Positions 15,311 to 24,235 of a stretch of 33,963 nucleotides of DNA are shown piece by piece. The DNA comes from Acidaminococcales bacterium (GTDB taxonomy: Bacteria > Bacillota > Negativicutes > Acidaminococcales > JAISLQ01). A program made the translations under genes and the position numbers. The notes beneath the pieces are model-generated. The model did not search any database. It was not told the origin of the DNA and saw nothing but the letters and a program-made list of their open reading frames with translations. The stretch's first letter is position 1; every line of letters begins with the position of its first letter. Where the stretch lies: NCBI GenBank assembly GCA_031290885.1, contig JAISLQ010000058.1:1-33963 (forward strand), written 5' to 3'.

Positions 15311-15830
15311 CGATCCACAGTATTTTCGCCGCCCTTTTGCCAACGTTCGTCATGTAATGATTGGCGTTTGATTTATAACTGAAGGCTTCGCCCTGATGCG
15401 CTTTGTATTTCTTGTTGCCCAAGTGTATGTAAACGCTGCCGGACAACACATAGCCAAATTCTTCGCCCTGGTGGGCAATTTCTTCTTTCGACCTGCCGCC
15501 GGGCTCAAGCGTTATGATGATAGGCTCCATCACATTTTTTTGCGCGTTGGGAATTATCCACTCTATTTTAAACTTGTACTCTCTATCTTCCACCTGATAA
15601 AAATCTTCGTCGCGAAAGACAATCCGTTCGTCGGAATAATCATTGAAAAAGTCCTTTAAGGTGGTGCCGAGGCTTTCCAATATATTGGCAAGAGTGTTCA
15701 GGGACGGCGAGGTAAGATCGTTTTCCAGCTGGGAAATAAAACCTTTGGACAATTCGCAGCGGCTGGCCAGCTCATCCTGAGTGAGGCTTTTTTCCTGCCG
15801 TAGCCTCCGTATCTTAGCGCCAATGTTCAT
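15291..15830 (-). CDS. XRE-family transcriptional regulator with cupin sensor domain
   Basis: A 179-residue two-domain regulator. Residues 1-62 form a helix-turn-helix (IGAKIRRLRQEKSLTQDELA, then SKGFISQLENDLTSPSLNTL). Residues about 100-178 form a cupin barrel (EEFGYVLSGSVYIHLGNKKY, then HQGEAFSYKSNANHYMTNVG). This architecture matches PuuR-like and other small-molecule-responsive regulators, which in Bacillota are often found beside polyamine or amino-acid transport genes. No such operon lies next to it here, so its ligand is unknown. It is transcribed alone from a consensus promoter at 15908-15936, and a CAGGCG is the only ribosome binding site candidate. Autoregulation is common in the family but not shown here. 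Confidence 0.9.
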   Translation of the reverse strand: MNIGAKIRRLRQEKSLTQDELASRCELSKGFISQLENDLTSPSLNTLANILESLGTTLKDFFNDYSDERIVFRDEDFYQVEDREYKFKIEWIIPNAQKNVMEPIIITLEPGGRSKEEIAHQGEEFGYVLSGSVYIHLGNKKYKAHQGEAFSYKSNANHYMTNVGKRAAKILWIAAPPSF

Positions 15831-15907
15831 TTTTACGCCTGCAATTCCGCGCGATAGATAAAAAGTCCATCCGCTTGATCTACCAACAAAAGTTTACTTA
15901 TACTAAA

Positions 15908-15936
15908 ATTATATTTTTAAAGCGGTTAATTGTCAA
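15908..15936 (-). promoter_or_regulatory. Consensus sigma-A promoter of the XRE-cupin gene
   Basis: On the minus strand an exact TTGACA (15936-15931), 17-nt spacer, exact TATAAT (15913-15908), about 78 nt upstream of the start codon. The match to consensus is perfect in both boxes, so the gene should be strongly expressed unless repressed. Confidence 0.8.
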
Positions 15937-16103
15937 CAAAAACCGGCTTGCAACCACGGAAAGCAATTTTCAAAGCCCTAAGCGCTCTTTTTCAAGTCTT
16001 ATGCTTTTGTCTCGTTGATCCCGTATTCATTTTGAAACTGCTTCCGGCTTGGCATTTGCGCGAACTTTGAAAATTGATTTCCGTGCTTAAGGCGGCTTTG
16101 GTG

Positions 16104-16133
16104 TTGCCATCGATGGTTTGCCTGTGGTATAAT
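16104..16133 (+). promoter_or_regulatory. Candidate sigma-A promoter in the gene-poor stretch before pheS
   Basis: TTGCCA (16104-16109), 18-nt spacer, TATAAT (16128-16133). It points toward a short ORF at 16201 and, further on, the pheS T-box leader. The roughly 500-bp stretch 15937-16440 otherwise contains no recognisable gene. Confidence 0.45.
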
Positions 16134-16200
16134 TCTAAAAAGCAAAGTTGCCGCCATATCCGCAAGCGGTTGCCGGATGCTTAAGGAGCGGATCGGCGGC

Positions 16201-16380
16201 ATGCCGTGGCTGTTTTTCCTAAGAGCAGGTCAAACAAAGGTTTTTGCCGGTGACTTTGGATTTTCATCGCTGCGCTTGTTTTTTGGAAAGCCGATCGGCT
16301 TTATTTGCGGCTCGCCGCCTGTAAGAGGGGCAGTTCTATATATGACGTCCGCCTTAGGTTTTCTATGGCGTATTGTTTGA
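16201..16380 (+). CDS. Doubtful small ORF (59 codons) upstream of the T-box
   Basis: ATG 16201 has AAGGAG (16183-16188) 12 nt upstream and lies downstream of a good promoter-like sequence (16104-16133). The predicted peptide starts MPWLFFLRAGQTKVF and ends with ALGFLWRIV, mildly hydrophobic. An in-frame ATG at 16177 would add 8 residues but overlaps the ribosome binding site region. I do not recognise it. The length and composition are also compatible with chance or a decayed gene. Reported because the stretch would otherwise be empty. Confidence 0.2.
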   Translation: MPWLFFLRAGQTKVFAGDFGFSSLRLFFGKPIGFICGSPPVRGAVLYMTSALGFLWRIV

Positions 16381-16408
16381 GGCCGCCGGTTCTGTTGCCG
16401 CCTGCCTT

Positions 16409-16438
16409 TTGCGTGGAAAAATCATCTTTACCTAATAC
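16409..16438 (+). promoter_or_regulatory. Probable promoter of the pheST T-box transcript
   Basis: TTGCGT (16409-16414), 18-nt spacer, TAATAC (16433-16438), just before the sequence where the T-box stem I appears to begin (about 16447). Moderate match to consensus; chosen by position. Confidence 0.45.
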
Positions 16439-16446
16439 GCCAAAAC

Positions 16447-16677
16447 AATGAAGGGACAAAGTAACCGTAAGCCGGCCGCGCAGAAAGAGGCTTCTTGGCT
16501 GGAAAAGCCTTCCGCCGTTTGCGGTGAAGTTCTTCCCGGAGTTTTTTGCTGAAACATTTTCCGCAGGATTCGCAAAAGTAGGCAAAAACGTAGCTTCGCG
16601 TTAAGAAGGAAAGTGATAAACAAGGGTGGTACCGCGAGACTTTCGCCCCTATAGGGGCGAAAGTCTTCCTGTTTTTT
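16447..16677 (+). promoter_or_regulatory. T-box riboswitch leader, phenylalanyl-tRNA responsive
   Basis: The conserved T-box sequence AGGGTGGTACCGCG lies at 16623-16636, directly before a terminator hairpin and about 110 nt upstream of the pheS ribosome binding site. Upstream are stem I-like elements: AAGTAAC near 16459, AGAAAGAGGCTTCTTGGCTGG near 16481-16501, and GGTGAAGTTC with a UUC codon at 16530-16532 as candidate specifier. Uncharged tRNA-Phe would pair with the specifier and the T-box bulge to favour the antiterminator and allow pheST transcription. T-box identity is secure; the exact specifier position is my reading of the motif spacing. Confidence 0.9.
16637..16677 (+). terminator. 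T-box regulated intrinsic terminator
   Basis: A 13-bp perfect stem (16637-16649 with 16654-16666), 4-nt loop, followed by a six-T run at 16672-16677. Its 5' arm begins immediately after the T-box motif, as required for the mutually exclusive antiterminator. Confidence 0.9.
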
Positions 16678-16788
16678 GCCGGTCTGCGCACTGAAACGCA
16701 ACGGCCGGCAATTTTCAACTTGCCGCAGTTTTTTAATAGCCCCGCCGCTTTGCGGCGCGGGGAATATATAATTTAGGAGGCGTAAAAA

Positions 16789-17829
16789 TTGAGGGAACAA
16801 TTGGAAGCGTTGCAAAAAGAGGCGCAGGCGGAAATTTCCGCCTGCGGCAGCTTGGCCGCGCTCAATGATCTTAAAGTAAAATATCTGGGCAAAAAAGGCC
16901 CTATTACTGCGGCCCTGCGCGGACTGTCCGCTCTTCCGGCCGAAGGGCGCCCACGCCTCGGGCAGGCGGTAAACAGCGTGAGGACGCTGATCGAAAGCCT
17001 ATTGGAGCAAAAGGAAGCTGAGATCAGCCGGGAAGAACTGCAAAACCGCCTAAAGCGGGAGGAAGCCGACATTACCCTGCCCGGCCGCCGCCCGGCCAGG
17101 GGGCGGCTGCATCCTGTCACGCTGGTCATGGACAAAGTAAAAAGCATTTTTATGCGGATGGGCTTCGAGGTGCGCGAAGGGCCGGAGATCGAAAACGACT
17201 ATTATAATTTCGAGTTGCTCAATCTGCCGAAAGACCACCCGGCGCGCGATGCGCAGGACACTTTTTATATAACCGGCGAGTATCTTTTGCGCACACACAC
17301 CTCGCCCGTCCAAGCGCGTGTCATGCGCGGCAATGAACCCGGCGCGCCCATACGCATGATCGCGCCCGGCAAGGTTTACCGCTGCGATTACGATGCCACC
17401 CATTCGCCTATGTTTCATCAGGTGGAAGGGCTGTTGGTGGATCGGGACGTGGGGCTTTCCGACCTTAAAGGGACGCTGGAGTTGTTTATCAGGGAAATGT
17501 TCGGCCCGAAGGTGAAAGTGCGTCTGCGCCCAAGCTATTTCCCTTTTACCGAGCCGAGCGCCGAAGTGGATATATCTTGCGTCATCTGCGGCGGGCGGGG
17601 CTGCCGGGTGTGCAAAAATTCCGGCTGGCTGGAAATACTCGGCTCTGGCGTAGTGCATCCGCGCGTATTGGAAATGAGCGGCTACGACAGCGAAAAAATG
17701 AGCGGGTTCGCTTTTGGGATGGGCGTGGAGCGTATCGCCATGCTGGTTTACGGCATTGACGATTTGCGCCTGTTTTTTGAAAACGACCTGCGGTTCATCC
17801 GTCAGTTTGAGCGGGAGGCGGCATTGTAA
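16789..17829 (+). CDS. pheS: Phenylalanine--tRNA ligase alpha subunit
   Basis: This 346-residue class II synthetase subunit charges tRNA-Phe as part of the cytoplasmic alpha2-beta2 enzyme. Start TTG 16789 has a strong AGGAGG (16775-16780). Residues 1-90 are the N-terminal coiled coil that contacts tRNA. The catalytic core follows with motif 2 region [20 protein letters not shown] and motif 3 region [33 protein letters not shown] cluster in the insertion is usual for bacterial PheS. It is the first gene after the T-box leader and its stop overlaps the pheT start by one base. Intact and of normal length. Confidence 0.97.
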   Translation: MREQLEALQKEAQAEISACGSLAALNDLKVKYLGKKGPITAALRGLSALPAEGRPRLGQAVNSVRTLIESLLEQKEAEISREELQNRLKREEADITLPGRRPARGRLHPVTLVMDKVKSIFMRMGFEVREGPEIENDYYNFELLNLPKDHPARDAQDTFYITGEYLLRTHTSPVQARVMRGNEPGAPIRMIAPGKVYRCDYDATHSPMFHQVEGLLVDRDVGLSDLKGTLELFIREMFGPKVKVRLRPSYFPFTEPSAEVDISCVICGGRGCRVCKNSGWLEILGSGVVHPRVLEMSGYDSEKMSGFAFGMGVERIAMLVYGIDDLRLFFENDLRFIRQFEREAAL

Positions 17830-20255
17830 TGAGAGTGGCACTAAATTGGCTGAAAGAATATGTCGATATTGAGTATGGGCCGGAAGCGTTGGCGGAAAAA
17901 CTTACCCGCGCCGGCATAGCTGTGGAAAGGATAATTTATCCAGGCGCGGGGACAGAAGGCGTAACGACGGGGCGGATAATGGAAATATGTCCCCACCCGC
18001 AAACTGGCAAGCTGCTGGTTTGCGCCGTTGACGCCGGAGGGGACGCGCCGCTTAATATAGTTACCGGCGCGGGCAATTTGGCGCCCGGGGCGGTTGTGCC
18101 GGTAGCCGTGGAAGGCGCGCTCCTTCCCGATGGGCGGGTGATAAAAACTGCCGTTTTGCGCGGCGTGCGTTCGGAAGGGATGCTTTGTTCGGCAAGCGAA
18201 CTGGGCATAGAGGACAAGCTGCTGCGCCCGGAGGAACGGGAGGGAATATTTATATTGCCGCCGGGCACTTTAGCCGGATTGGACGTCAAAGCGGCTCTTT
18301 CCTGGGATGGCGCCGTGCTGGAATTGGAGCTTACCGCCAACCGGGGCGATTGCATGAGCATGATAGGGGTGGCGCGCGAGGCGGCCGCGCTGTGCGGCGG
18401 CAAGGTCAGGCACCCTCGCGTGGCGGTCAAAGAAGAAGGCGGGGCAATGCCGGCGGTGGAAGTAAAAATAACCGATCCACATCTTTGCCCGCGCTTTAGC
18501 GCGCGGGCGTTTACCAACATCAAGATACAGCCTTCCCCCCTTTGGCTGCAGAACCGTCTGCGGTTGTCCGGCGTGCGCCCGATAAACAATGTCGTTGATG
18601 TTACCAATTACGTCATGCTGGAAATGGGCCAGCCCATGCACGCTTACGACAGCCGGACGCTGGCCGGTTCCGCCGTGATCATAAGATCCGCCGCGCCCGG
18701 CGAAAAGCTCGTTACCCTTGACGGCGGCGAACGGACGCTTGAGGAAGGCATGATCGTCATAGCCGACCGAGACAAGGCCATCGGGCTGGGCGGCGTGATG
18801 GGCGGACTTGCCACGGAGATATCTGCCGCCACCGAATATGTGCTATTGGAAGCCGCCTGTTTCGACCCGGCGCAAACGCGCAGGACAAGCCGCGCGCTCG
18901 GTCTCGCGAGTGAAGCCTCCGCACGCTTTGTTCACGGCATAGACAGGGAAAATGTTGCCGCCGCGCTCGACCGGGCCGCCCAACTGCTGGAGGGGATCGG
19001 CGCGGCCAAAGCCTGCGTCGGCAAGATCGACAACTATCCCGGCAAAGTTGGCGCAATAAAAGTGCGGACAACCGAAACCGCCATGAACAAGCGGATCGGT
19101 ACGGACTTGCCGGTTGGCCGCATGGCCGCCATACTCGAAAATCTCGCTTTCCAAGTGGAAACAGCCGGCGAAAGCCTAAATATAACCGTGCCAAGCTGGC
19201 GCAACGACGTGAGGGAGGCCGCCGACATCAGCGAAGAAATAGCGCGCAGCGTAGGATTTGACAACATAGCCGGGACTTTGCCGCAAGCGGCCATGGCGCG
19301 GGGCGGGCAAAGCCGCTTGAGCGCGCTTGCCGGCAATGTCAAAAACTTGCTGACGGCCGCCGGGCTTAACGAAATTATCGGTTACAGCTTTATCGGCCGG
19401 GGGAAAATAGACAAATTGGATCTGGCGGCCGACGACCCGCGCCGCCGGGCGATACCGGTCTTGAATCCCATCGCGGACGATTTTGCCGTCATGCGCACAA
19501 CTCTTGTGCCCAGCCTTTTGGGCGCGCTTGCGCATAACATAGCGCATCGCAACGAGGACGCGGCGCTTTTTGAAATAGGCAGCATTTATCTGTCCGAAGA
19601 GTTGCCGCTCAACGCTTTCCCGCGCGAAGAAACTTTGCTTTGCGCGGTGCTGATCGGCGGGCGTTATCCCGCCGGCTGGAACCAGCCGGCGGGTCAGGTG
19701 GATTTTTATGATGTGAAAGGGCTGGCGGAAGAAATTTTTGCCCAACTTAACATCAAGGACTGCGCTTTCGCCGCCGGGACGGAAACCTACCTGCATCCGG
19801 GCAAGAGCGCGTGGATGATCCGCAAGGGGGAAAAAATCGGGGCAATCGGGGAAATACATCCGCAGGTAGCGGATGCTTTCGACCTGCCTGCCGCCTGCCT
19901 GCTGGAGTTAAACCTAAGTTCCTTGGCCGGCGATGCCGGGCAGACAGCGCGGTATGTGAAATTGCCCAAATATCCGGAAAACTACCGCGACCTGTCCATG
20001 ACAGTCCCGGCACAGGTCAGCTATGAAAAAATAGCGGCGGCAATCAGGGAAAATGGCGGGCCGTTTTTAAGCTCCCTGCGCCTTTTTGACCTTTATACGG
20101 GAAAACAGATCCCGGAAGGGTATAAAAGCATGGCCTGGCGCCTTTTTTTCCAATCGCCGGAACGCACTTTGGCCGACGGGGAAGTAAATGCGGCGATCGC
20201 CGGCATTGTCGCGGCTTTGGAGAGGGATCTGTCGATAAAGCTAAGGGCCGTATAG
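17829..20255 (+). CDS. pheT: Phenylalanine--tRNA ligase beta subunit
   Basis: This 808-residue partner of PheS is of normal bacterial length (about 790-810). The N-terminus [16 protein letters not shown] leads into the EMAP/tRNA-binding domain (about 40-150: TGKLLVCAVDAGG, VVPVAVEGALLPDG). B3/B4 editing domains follow (RLSGVRPINNVVDVTNYVML), then B5 (about 405-475), the catalytic-like core and a C-terminal FDX-ACB anticodon-binding domain (YPENYRDLSMTVPAQVSYEK). The editing site hydrolyses Tyr-tRNA-Phe in the family. ATG 17829 overlaps the pheS stop, indicating translational coupling. No frameshifts. Confidence 0.97.
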   Translation: MRVALNWLKEYVDIEYGPEALAEKLTRAGIAVERIIYPGAGTEGVTTGRIMEICPHPQTGKLLVCAVDAGGDAPLNIVTGAGNLAPGAVVPVAVEGALLPDGRVIKTAVLRGVRSEGMLCSASELGIEDKLLRPEEREGIFILPPGTLAGLDVKAALSWDGAVLELELTANRGDCMSMIGVAREAAALCGGKVRHPRVAVKEEGGAMPAVEVKITDPHLCPRFSARAFTNIKIQPSPLWLQNRLRLSGVRPINNVVDVTNYVMLEMGQPMHAYDSRTLAGSAVIIRSAAPGEKLVTLDGGERTLEEGMIVIADRDKAIGLGGVMGGLATEISAATEYVLLEAACFDPAQTRRTSRALGLASEASARFVHGIDRENVAAALDRAAQLLEGIGAAKACVGKIDNYPGKVGAIKVRTTETAMNKRIGTDLPVGRMAAILENLAFQVETAGESLNITVPSWRNDVREAADISEEIARSVGFDNIAGTLPQAAMARGGQSRLSALAGNVKNLLTAAGLNEIIGYSFIGRGKIDKLDLAADDPRRRAIPVLNPIADDFAVMRTTLVPSLLGALAHNIAHRNEDAALFEIGSIYLSEELPLNAFPREETLLCAVLIGGRYPAGWNQPAGQVDFYDVKGLAEEIFAQLNIKDCAFAAGTETYLHPGKSAWMIRKGEKIGAIGEIHPQVADAFDLPAACLLELNLSSLAGDAGQTARYVKLPKYPENYRDLSMTVPAQVSYEKIAAAIRENGGPFLSSLRLFDLYTGKQIPEGYKSMAWRLFFQSPERTLADGEVNAAIAGIVAALERDLSIKLRAV

Positions 20256-20319
20256 TTTGCGCGGCGGCACAGGCCCATGTTTAGGGGGGCAAGCGCAATT
20301 AAAAAGGGGGACAATAGTT

Positions 20320-21360
20320 ATGCTGACAAAAGTACGCCTGGGGAAAACCAATCTGACGGTTACGCGCCTCGCCATGGGCTGTTTGCCCATACAGCGCCTT
20401 AGCGCGCCCGATGCCGTCAAGCTTTTGCGCGAAGCTTACGAAGCGGGGATCAATTTTTATGATACCGCCCATGTCTATACCGACAGCGAAGCCAAAATAG
20501 GGGAAGCCTTTGCCGGCGGCCGGCGGCAGGATGTAGTTATTTCCTCCAAGACCATGAGCGAGGGTTACGACAAGACCGCGCGGCAGATCGACGAAAGCCT
20601 GCGCCGGCTGAAAACCGATTATGTGGATATATATCAGTGGCACAACCCCGACAATATAGACGGTTTCCTTGATGCGCACGGCCCTTACCAGGCCATGCTG
20701 GACGCTAAATGCGCCGGTAAAATAAGGTTTATCGGCATAACCAACCATAATCTTGGCAGGGCACATCAGGCCATTGATTCCGGCGCTTTCGATACCATGC
20801 AGTATCCTCTTTCCGTCCTGTCGTCGCCCGAGGAGATTGCCATGACCAAAAAATGCGCGGAGCGTGATATGGGCGTCATAGCCATGAAGGCCATGTGCGG
20901 CGGCCTGTTGGAGGACGGGCGGCTGCCTTTCGCCTTTTTGCGCCAATATCCGCATATTGTGCCGATCTGGGGCATACAGCGGCAGGAAGAATTGGAACAG
21001 TTCATTAGTTTGGAAAACCACCCCGAGCCTTTTACGGAGACAATGCGGGCGGAAGTGGAGAAAATCCGCCAAACTCATGGCGAGGGGTTTTGCCGCGGCT
21101 GCGGTTATTGCCTGCCCTGCCCGGTCAACATTGTCATACCGCTCTTTATGCGCATTTCGTTTATGGTCAACCGCAGCGGCATAGGCAGCCAATTCCATGA
21201 GGAGCGCCTGCAAGAAGCCGCGCGCATCGACGATTGCCTGAATTGCCGCGCTTGCGCCGACCGCTGCCCTTACAAATTAAATGTGCCTGAACAGCTCAAA
21301 AAGCAGCAGGCGGAATTTTACCGCCTTTACGATGAATATAAGAAAGAGCGGGGAGCTTGA
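20320..21360 (+). CDS. Aldo/keto reductase with C-terminal 4Fe-4S ferredoxin-type domain
   Basis: ATG 20320 follows AAAAGGGGGA; 346 residues. The N-terminal TIM barrel (1-265) has the AKR tetrad Asp48, Tyr53, Lys77 and His108 (NFYDTAHVY, ISSKT, YQWHN). The C-terminal part has two Cys clusters, CRGCGYCLPCPVN and CLNCRACADRCPYK, suitable for two 4Fe-4S clusters. This architecture is widespread in anaerobic Bacillota; substrates are unknown. It lies 64 nt after pheT with no visible terminator, so it may be read from the pheST transcript, and ends 46 nt before cas3. An intergenic promoter is possible but none is obvious. Confidence 0.9.
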   Translation: MLTKVRLGKTNLTVTRLAMGCLPIQRLSAPDAVKLLREAYEAGINFYDTAHVYTDSEAKIGEAFAGGRRQDVVISSKTMSEGYDKTARQIDESLRRLKTDYVDIYQWHNPDNIDGFLDAHGPYQAMLDAKCAGKIRFIGITNHNLGRAHQAIDSGAFDTMQYPLSVLSSPEEIAMTKKCAERDMGVIAMKAMCGGLLEDGRLPFAFLRQYPHIVPIWGIQRQEELEQFISLENHPEPFTETMRAEVEKIRQTHGEGFCRGCGYCLPCPVNIVIPLFMRISFMVNRSGIGSQFHEERLQEAARIDDCLNCRACADRCPYKLNVPEQLKKQQAEFYRLYDEYKKERGA

Positions 21361-21406
21361 TGAAGCAAGCGGACGGCTTAATTAATCCGACAAGGGGCGA
21401 TATATT

Positions 21407-24235
21407 ATGCTTTTATCACAGCAAGCAAAGGCGCTTTGGGCAAAAGCGGCCAAGTCTGGCGGCGGTTGGCTGCCGCTTTACAAGCACATGGAAGATGCCG
21501 CCATAGTGGCGGAACTGCTATGGGATAACTGGCTGCCGCCAGGAACCAAGGATATTGTTGCCCGCGCCATTGCCGACGGCAGTGCCTGCTTTGCCCTGGA
21601 AGATGCGCGGGCCAAGGCGCGGAAAACATTCATATTTCTGGCGGCGGCCCATGATTTAGGCAAAGCCACGCCTGCTTTTCAGTATAAAAAGATATATCCT
21701 AATGCCGAAATAGGCGAGCAATTGGCCGAGCGGCTGAAAAGAGCGGGATTGATTGCGAAAAGAATGCAAGACCCCTACGCGATACATCATTCGCTGGCAT
21801 CTCAGGCCATATTGGAACGGCGCGGCTTTACCCGCGCAATTGCGGTGGTATTAGGCGGGCATCACGGCAAGCCGCCCTCAATTTATGACATTGACGATGA
21901 CAATATCAACGCTTACCCCAACAATACAGGTTTTAAGGACAAAGCGGCATGGGGCGCCGCGCAGTCGGAATTGTTCAATTATGCCTGTCAACTGGCGGAT
22001 ATGCCTGTGGACGAAGAGGAACTTTTACGTACCCTGGCATTGGACATTCCCGCGCAAGTTATTTTAAGCGGCCTTGTCATCATGGCGGATTGGTTAGCCA
22101 GCGACGAAAACCGTTTCCCTTATCTTGACGGCAATGATTTTAACTTAAAAATTCCCGTGCGTAAAAGAGCGGCCGATGCCTGGGAGAACATAGGATTGTC
22201 ACGTTGGGCGGCAACGGAGGAATGGGCGAAAGCGGATCTTTACAAAACGCGTTTTGACAAAGAGGCGCGACCGGTGCAGAAGGCAGCTGTCGCCGTCGCC
22301 GCGGCGACAAAGGCGCCCGGACTTTTCATTGTTGAAGCGCCGATGGGCGAGGGAAAAACGGAAGCGGCCTTGGCTGTAGCGGAGATTTTCGCGCAAAAGA
22401 GCGGACGGGGAGGCTTGTTTTTTGCCCTGCCCACGCAGGCCACCTCCGATGGAATATTTGTCCGCTTTAAAAATTGGGCGGACAAAATAGCAAAAGTGGC
22501 GGGCGGTATCTACTCGCTTTCATTGGCGCACGGCAAGGCGCGTTTGAACGAAGAATACCGGGGGTTGAAAGCTCACCCGCAAGGAATTGAGGATGCGGAA
22601 GGAGGCGTGGTGGCGCAGGCATGGTTCAGCGGGCGCAAGAAGAGCCTGTTGGCGGATTTTGTCGTCGGCACCGTCGATCAGGCGCTAATGGCCGGACTGA
22701 GGCAGAAACATCAGGCCATGCGGCATCTCTCCTTGGCCAACAAGGTGGTGATCATTGACGAGTGCCACGCCTATGACGCCTACATGAGCCAGTACCTCTA
22801 CAAAGCGCTGAACTGGCTGGGCGCTTACCGAGTGCCGGTCATACTGCTGTCGGCCACTTTGCCTGTGGGCAAAAGGCAAGACTTAATCAACGCTTATAAA
22901 GGCGGCCAAGCGGAAAATGGGGCAAACCTATCTTTGGCTTTTATGCGGGGCTACCCTATAATCACATCTACCGACGGCGGCGAAGCGGGGCAAACGGTGG
23001 TGGCTCCTTCTGAGCGCGGCATAGATGTTTCTTTGTCGTGGCTTTACGAGGATGCGGACATTGAAACGGCAGACGAAGGGGAACTGCCGATAATCGAAAA
23101 AATAGCGGACATACTCGACGAATATTTATCAGGCGGCGGTTGCGTTGGAATTATCGTCAACACCGTGCGGCGCGCGCAAAAAATTGCCCAGGGATTGGCG
23201 GCGCGTTACGGCACGGAAAATGTTCGTCTGCTACATTCCCGCTTTATCGGGGCTGACCGCGTTGCGAACGAGATGAAAATCAGAGAATTGTTGGGAGCGC
23301 CAACTAAAGAAAATACCGTAAAGCGTCCCGAAAAACTCATTGTTGTCGGCACGCAAGTGATGGAACAATCGCTCGATGTAGATTTTGACCTGCTTTTTAC
23401 CGATATTTGCCCGATGGATCTGTTGCTGCAAAGAATCGGACGTCTGCATCGGCACGAACGCCCAAGGCCGGAAAAGTTGCGAAAGGCGGTTTGTTTTATT
23501 ACTGGCGCACAAAAAGAAGGATTTGAAGCCGGAGCGGAGAAAATATATGGTAAATATCTTTTGTTTAACACTCAGCAATTGCTTTTGTCCAAGTTGGTTT
23601 TAAACCTGCCGGCAGACATTCCCGGACTGGTGGATGCGGCTTACGACCCGGACGGCGTAGATGTCGCGCCCGATTTGCAAGCTGAATACGCCGAAGCTAA
23701 ACACCGGCAGGAAAACAAAATAAAAGAGAAGACAAACAGGGCAGACCAGTTCCAGATTTTCAAGCCGGGCAAAGGGGAAAATCTCGGTACGCTTATTGAT
23801 TGGCTGGACATTGGCGTCAACGATCCTACCGGCAAAAGGGCGGAAGCGACGGTACGCGACACGGACAACTCGTTGGAAGTTATTGTTTTGCAAAAACGCC
23901 GCAGCAAGGTTTATTTGCTTCCCTGGCTGGATAAATCTGGCGGGCGGGAAATCTCCCGCGAGCGATCGCCCGACGAAGATATCGCGGCGAAGCTGGCCGC
24001 CTGCACGGTAAATTTACCGGGAAATTTTTCTTCTCCTAAGGTGATTGATGCTGCGATTGGCGAGCTTGAACAAAATAACATTGACGAAGGTTTGTCGGCC
24101 TGGCAGCAATCGCCTTGGCTGAAGGGGGAGTTGTTTTTGTTGTTGGACGAAAACCTTTCGGCGCGCTTAGGCGGCTATACGCTTAAATACGATGAAAAAT
24201 ACGGTCTGTGGGTGGAAAAGGCAGGTGAAGAATGA
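21407..24235 (+). CDS. cas3: CRISPR-associated nuclease/helicase Cas3 (type I-E)
   Basis: The 942-residue effector nuclease recruited by Cascade to unwind and degrade target DNA. The HD nuclease domain is N-terminal: His27 (LYKHMEDAA), His82-Asp83 (AAHDLGK), later HHSLASQAI and GGHHGKPP. The SF2 helicase shows Walker A APMGEGKTEAAL (about residue 315), DECH box VVIIDECHAYDAY (about 450), LLSATLP, and motif VI LLLQRIGRLHRHERP. All key residues are present, so it should be active. Start ATG 21407 has AAGGGG upstream. The stop overlaps casA (ATGA), so the whole cas set is probably one operon. No strong promoter is visible in the 46-nt gap before it. Confidence 0.96.
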   Translation: MLLSQQAKALWAKAAKSGGGWLPLYKHMEDAAIVAELLWDNWLPPGTKDIVARAIADGSACFALEDARAKARKTFIFLAAAHDLGKATPAFQYKKIYPNAEIGEQLAERLKRAGLIAKRMQDPYAIHHSLASQAILERRGFTRAIAVVLGGHHGKPPSIYDIDDDNINAYPNNTGFKDKAAWGAAQSELFNYACQLADMPVDEEELLRTLALDIPAQVILSGLVIMADWLASDENRFPYLDGNDFNLKIPVRKRAADAWENIGLSRWAATEEWAKADLYKTRFDKEARPVQKAAVAVAAATKAPGLFIVEAPMGEGKTEAALAVAEIFAQKSGRGGLFFALPTQATSDGIFVRFKNWADKIAKVAGGIYSLSLAHGKARLNEEYRGLKAHPQGIEDAEGGVVAQAWFSGRKKSLLADFVVGTVDQALMAGLRQKHQAMRHLSLANKVVIIDECHAYDAYMSQYLYKALNWLGAYRVPVILLSATLPVGKRQDLINAYKGGQAENGANLSLAFMRGYPIITSTDGGEAGQTVVAPSERGIDVSLSWLYEDADIETADEGELPIIEKIADILDEYLSGGGCVGIIVNTVRRAQKIAQGLAARYGTENVRLLHSRFIGADRVANEMKIRELLGAPTKENTVKRPEKLIVVGTQVMEQSLDVDFDLLFTDICPMDLLLQRIGRLHRHERPRPEKLRKAVCFITGAQKEGFEAGAEKIYGKYLLFNTQQLLLSKLVLNLPADIPGLVDAAYDPDGVDVAPDLQAEYAEAKHRQENKIKEKTNRADQFQIFKPGKGENLGTLIDWLDIGVNDPTGKRAEATVRDTDNSLEVIVLQKRRSKVYLLPWLDKSGGREISRERSPDEDIAAKLAACTVNLPGNFSSPKVIDAAIGELEQNNIDEGLSAWQQSPWLKGELFLLLDENLSARLGGYTLKYDEKYGLWVEKAGEE

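Noticed and set aside
17050-17841. Long minus-strand frame (263 codons) across pheS
   Set aside because: Antisense shadow of a well-conserved synthetase gene in GC-rich sequence; no ribosome binding site or family resemblance.
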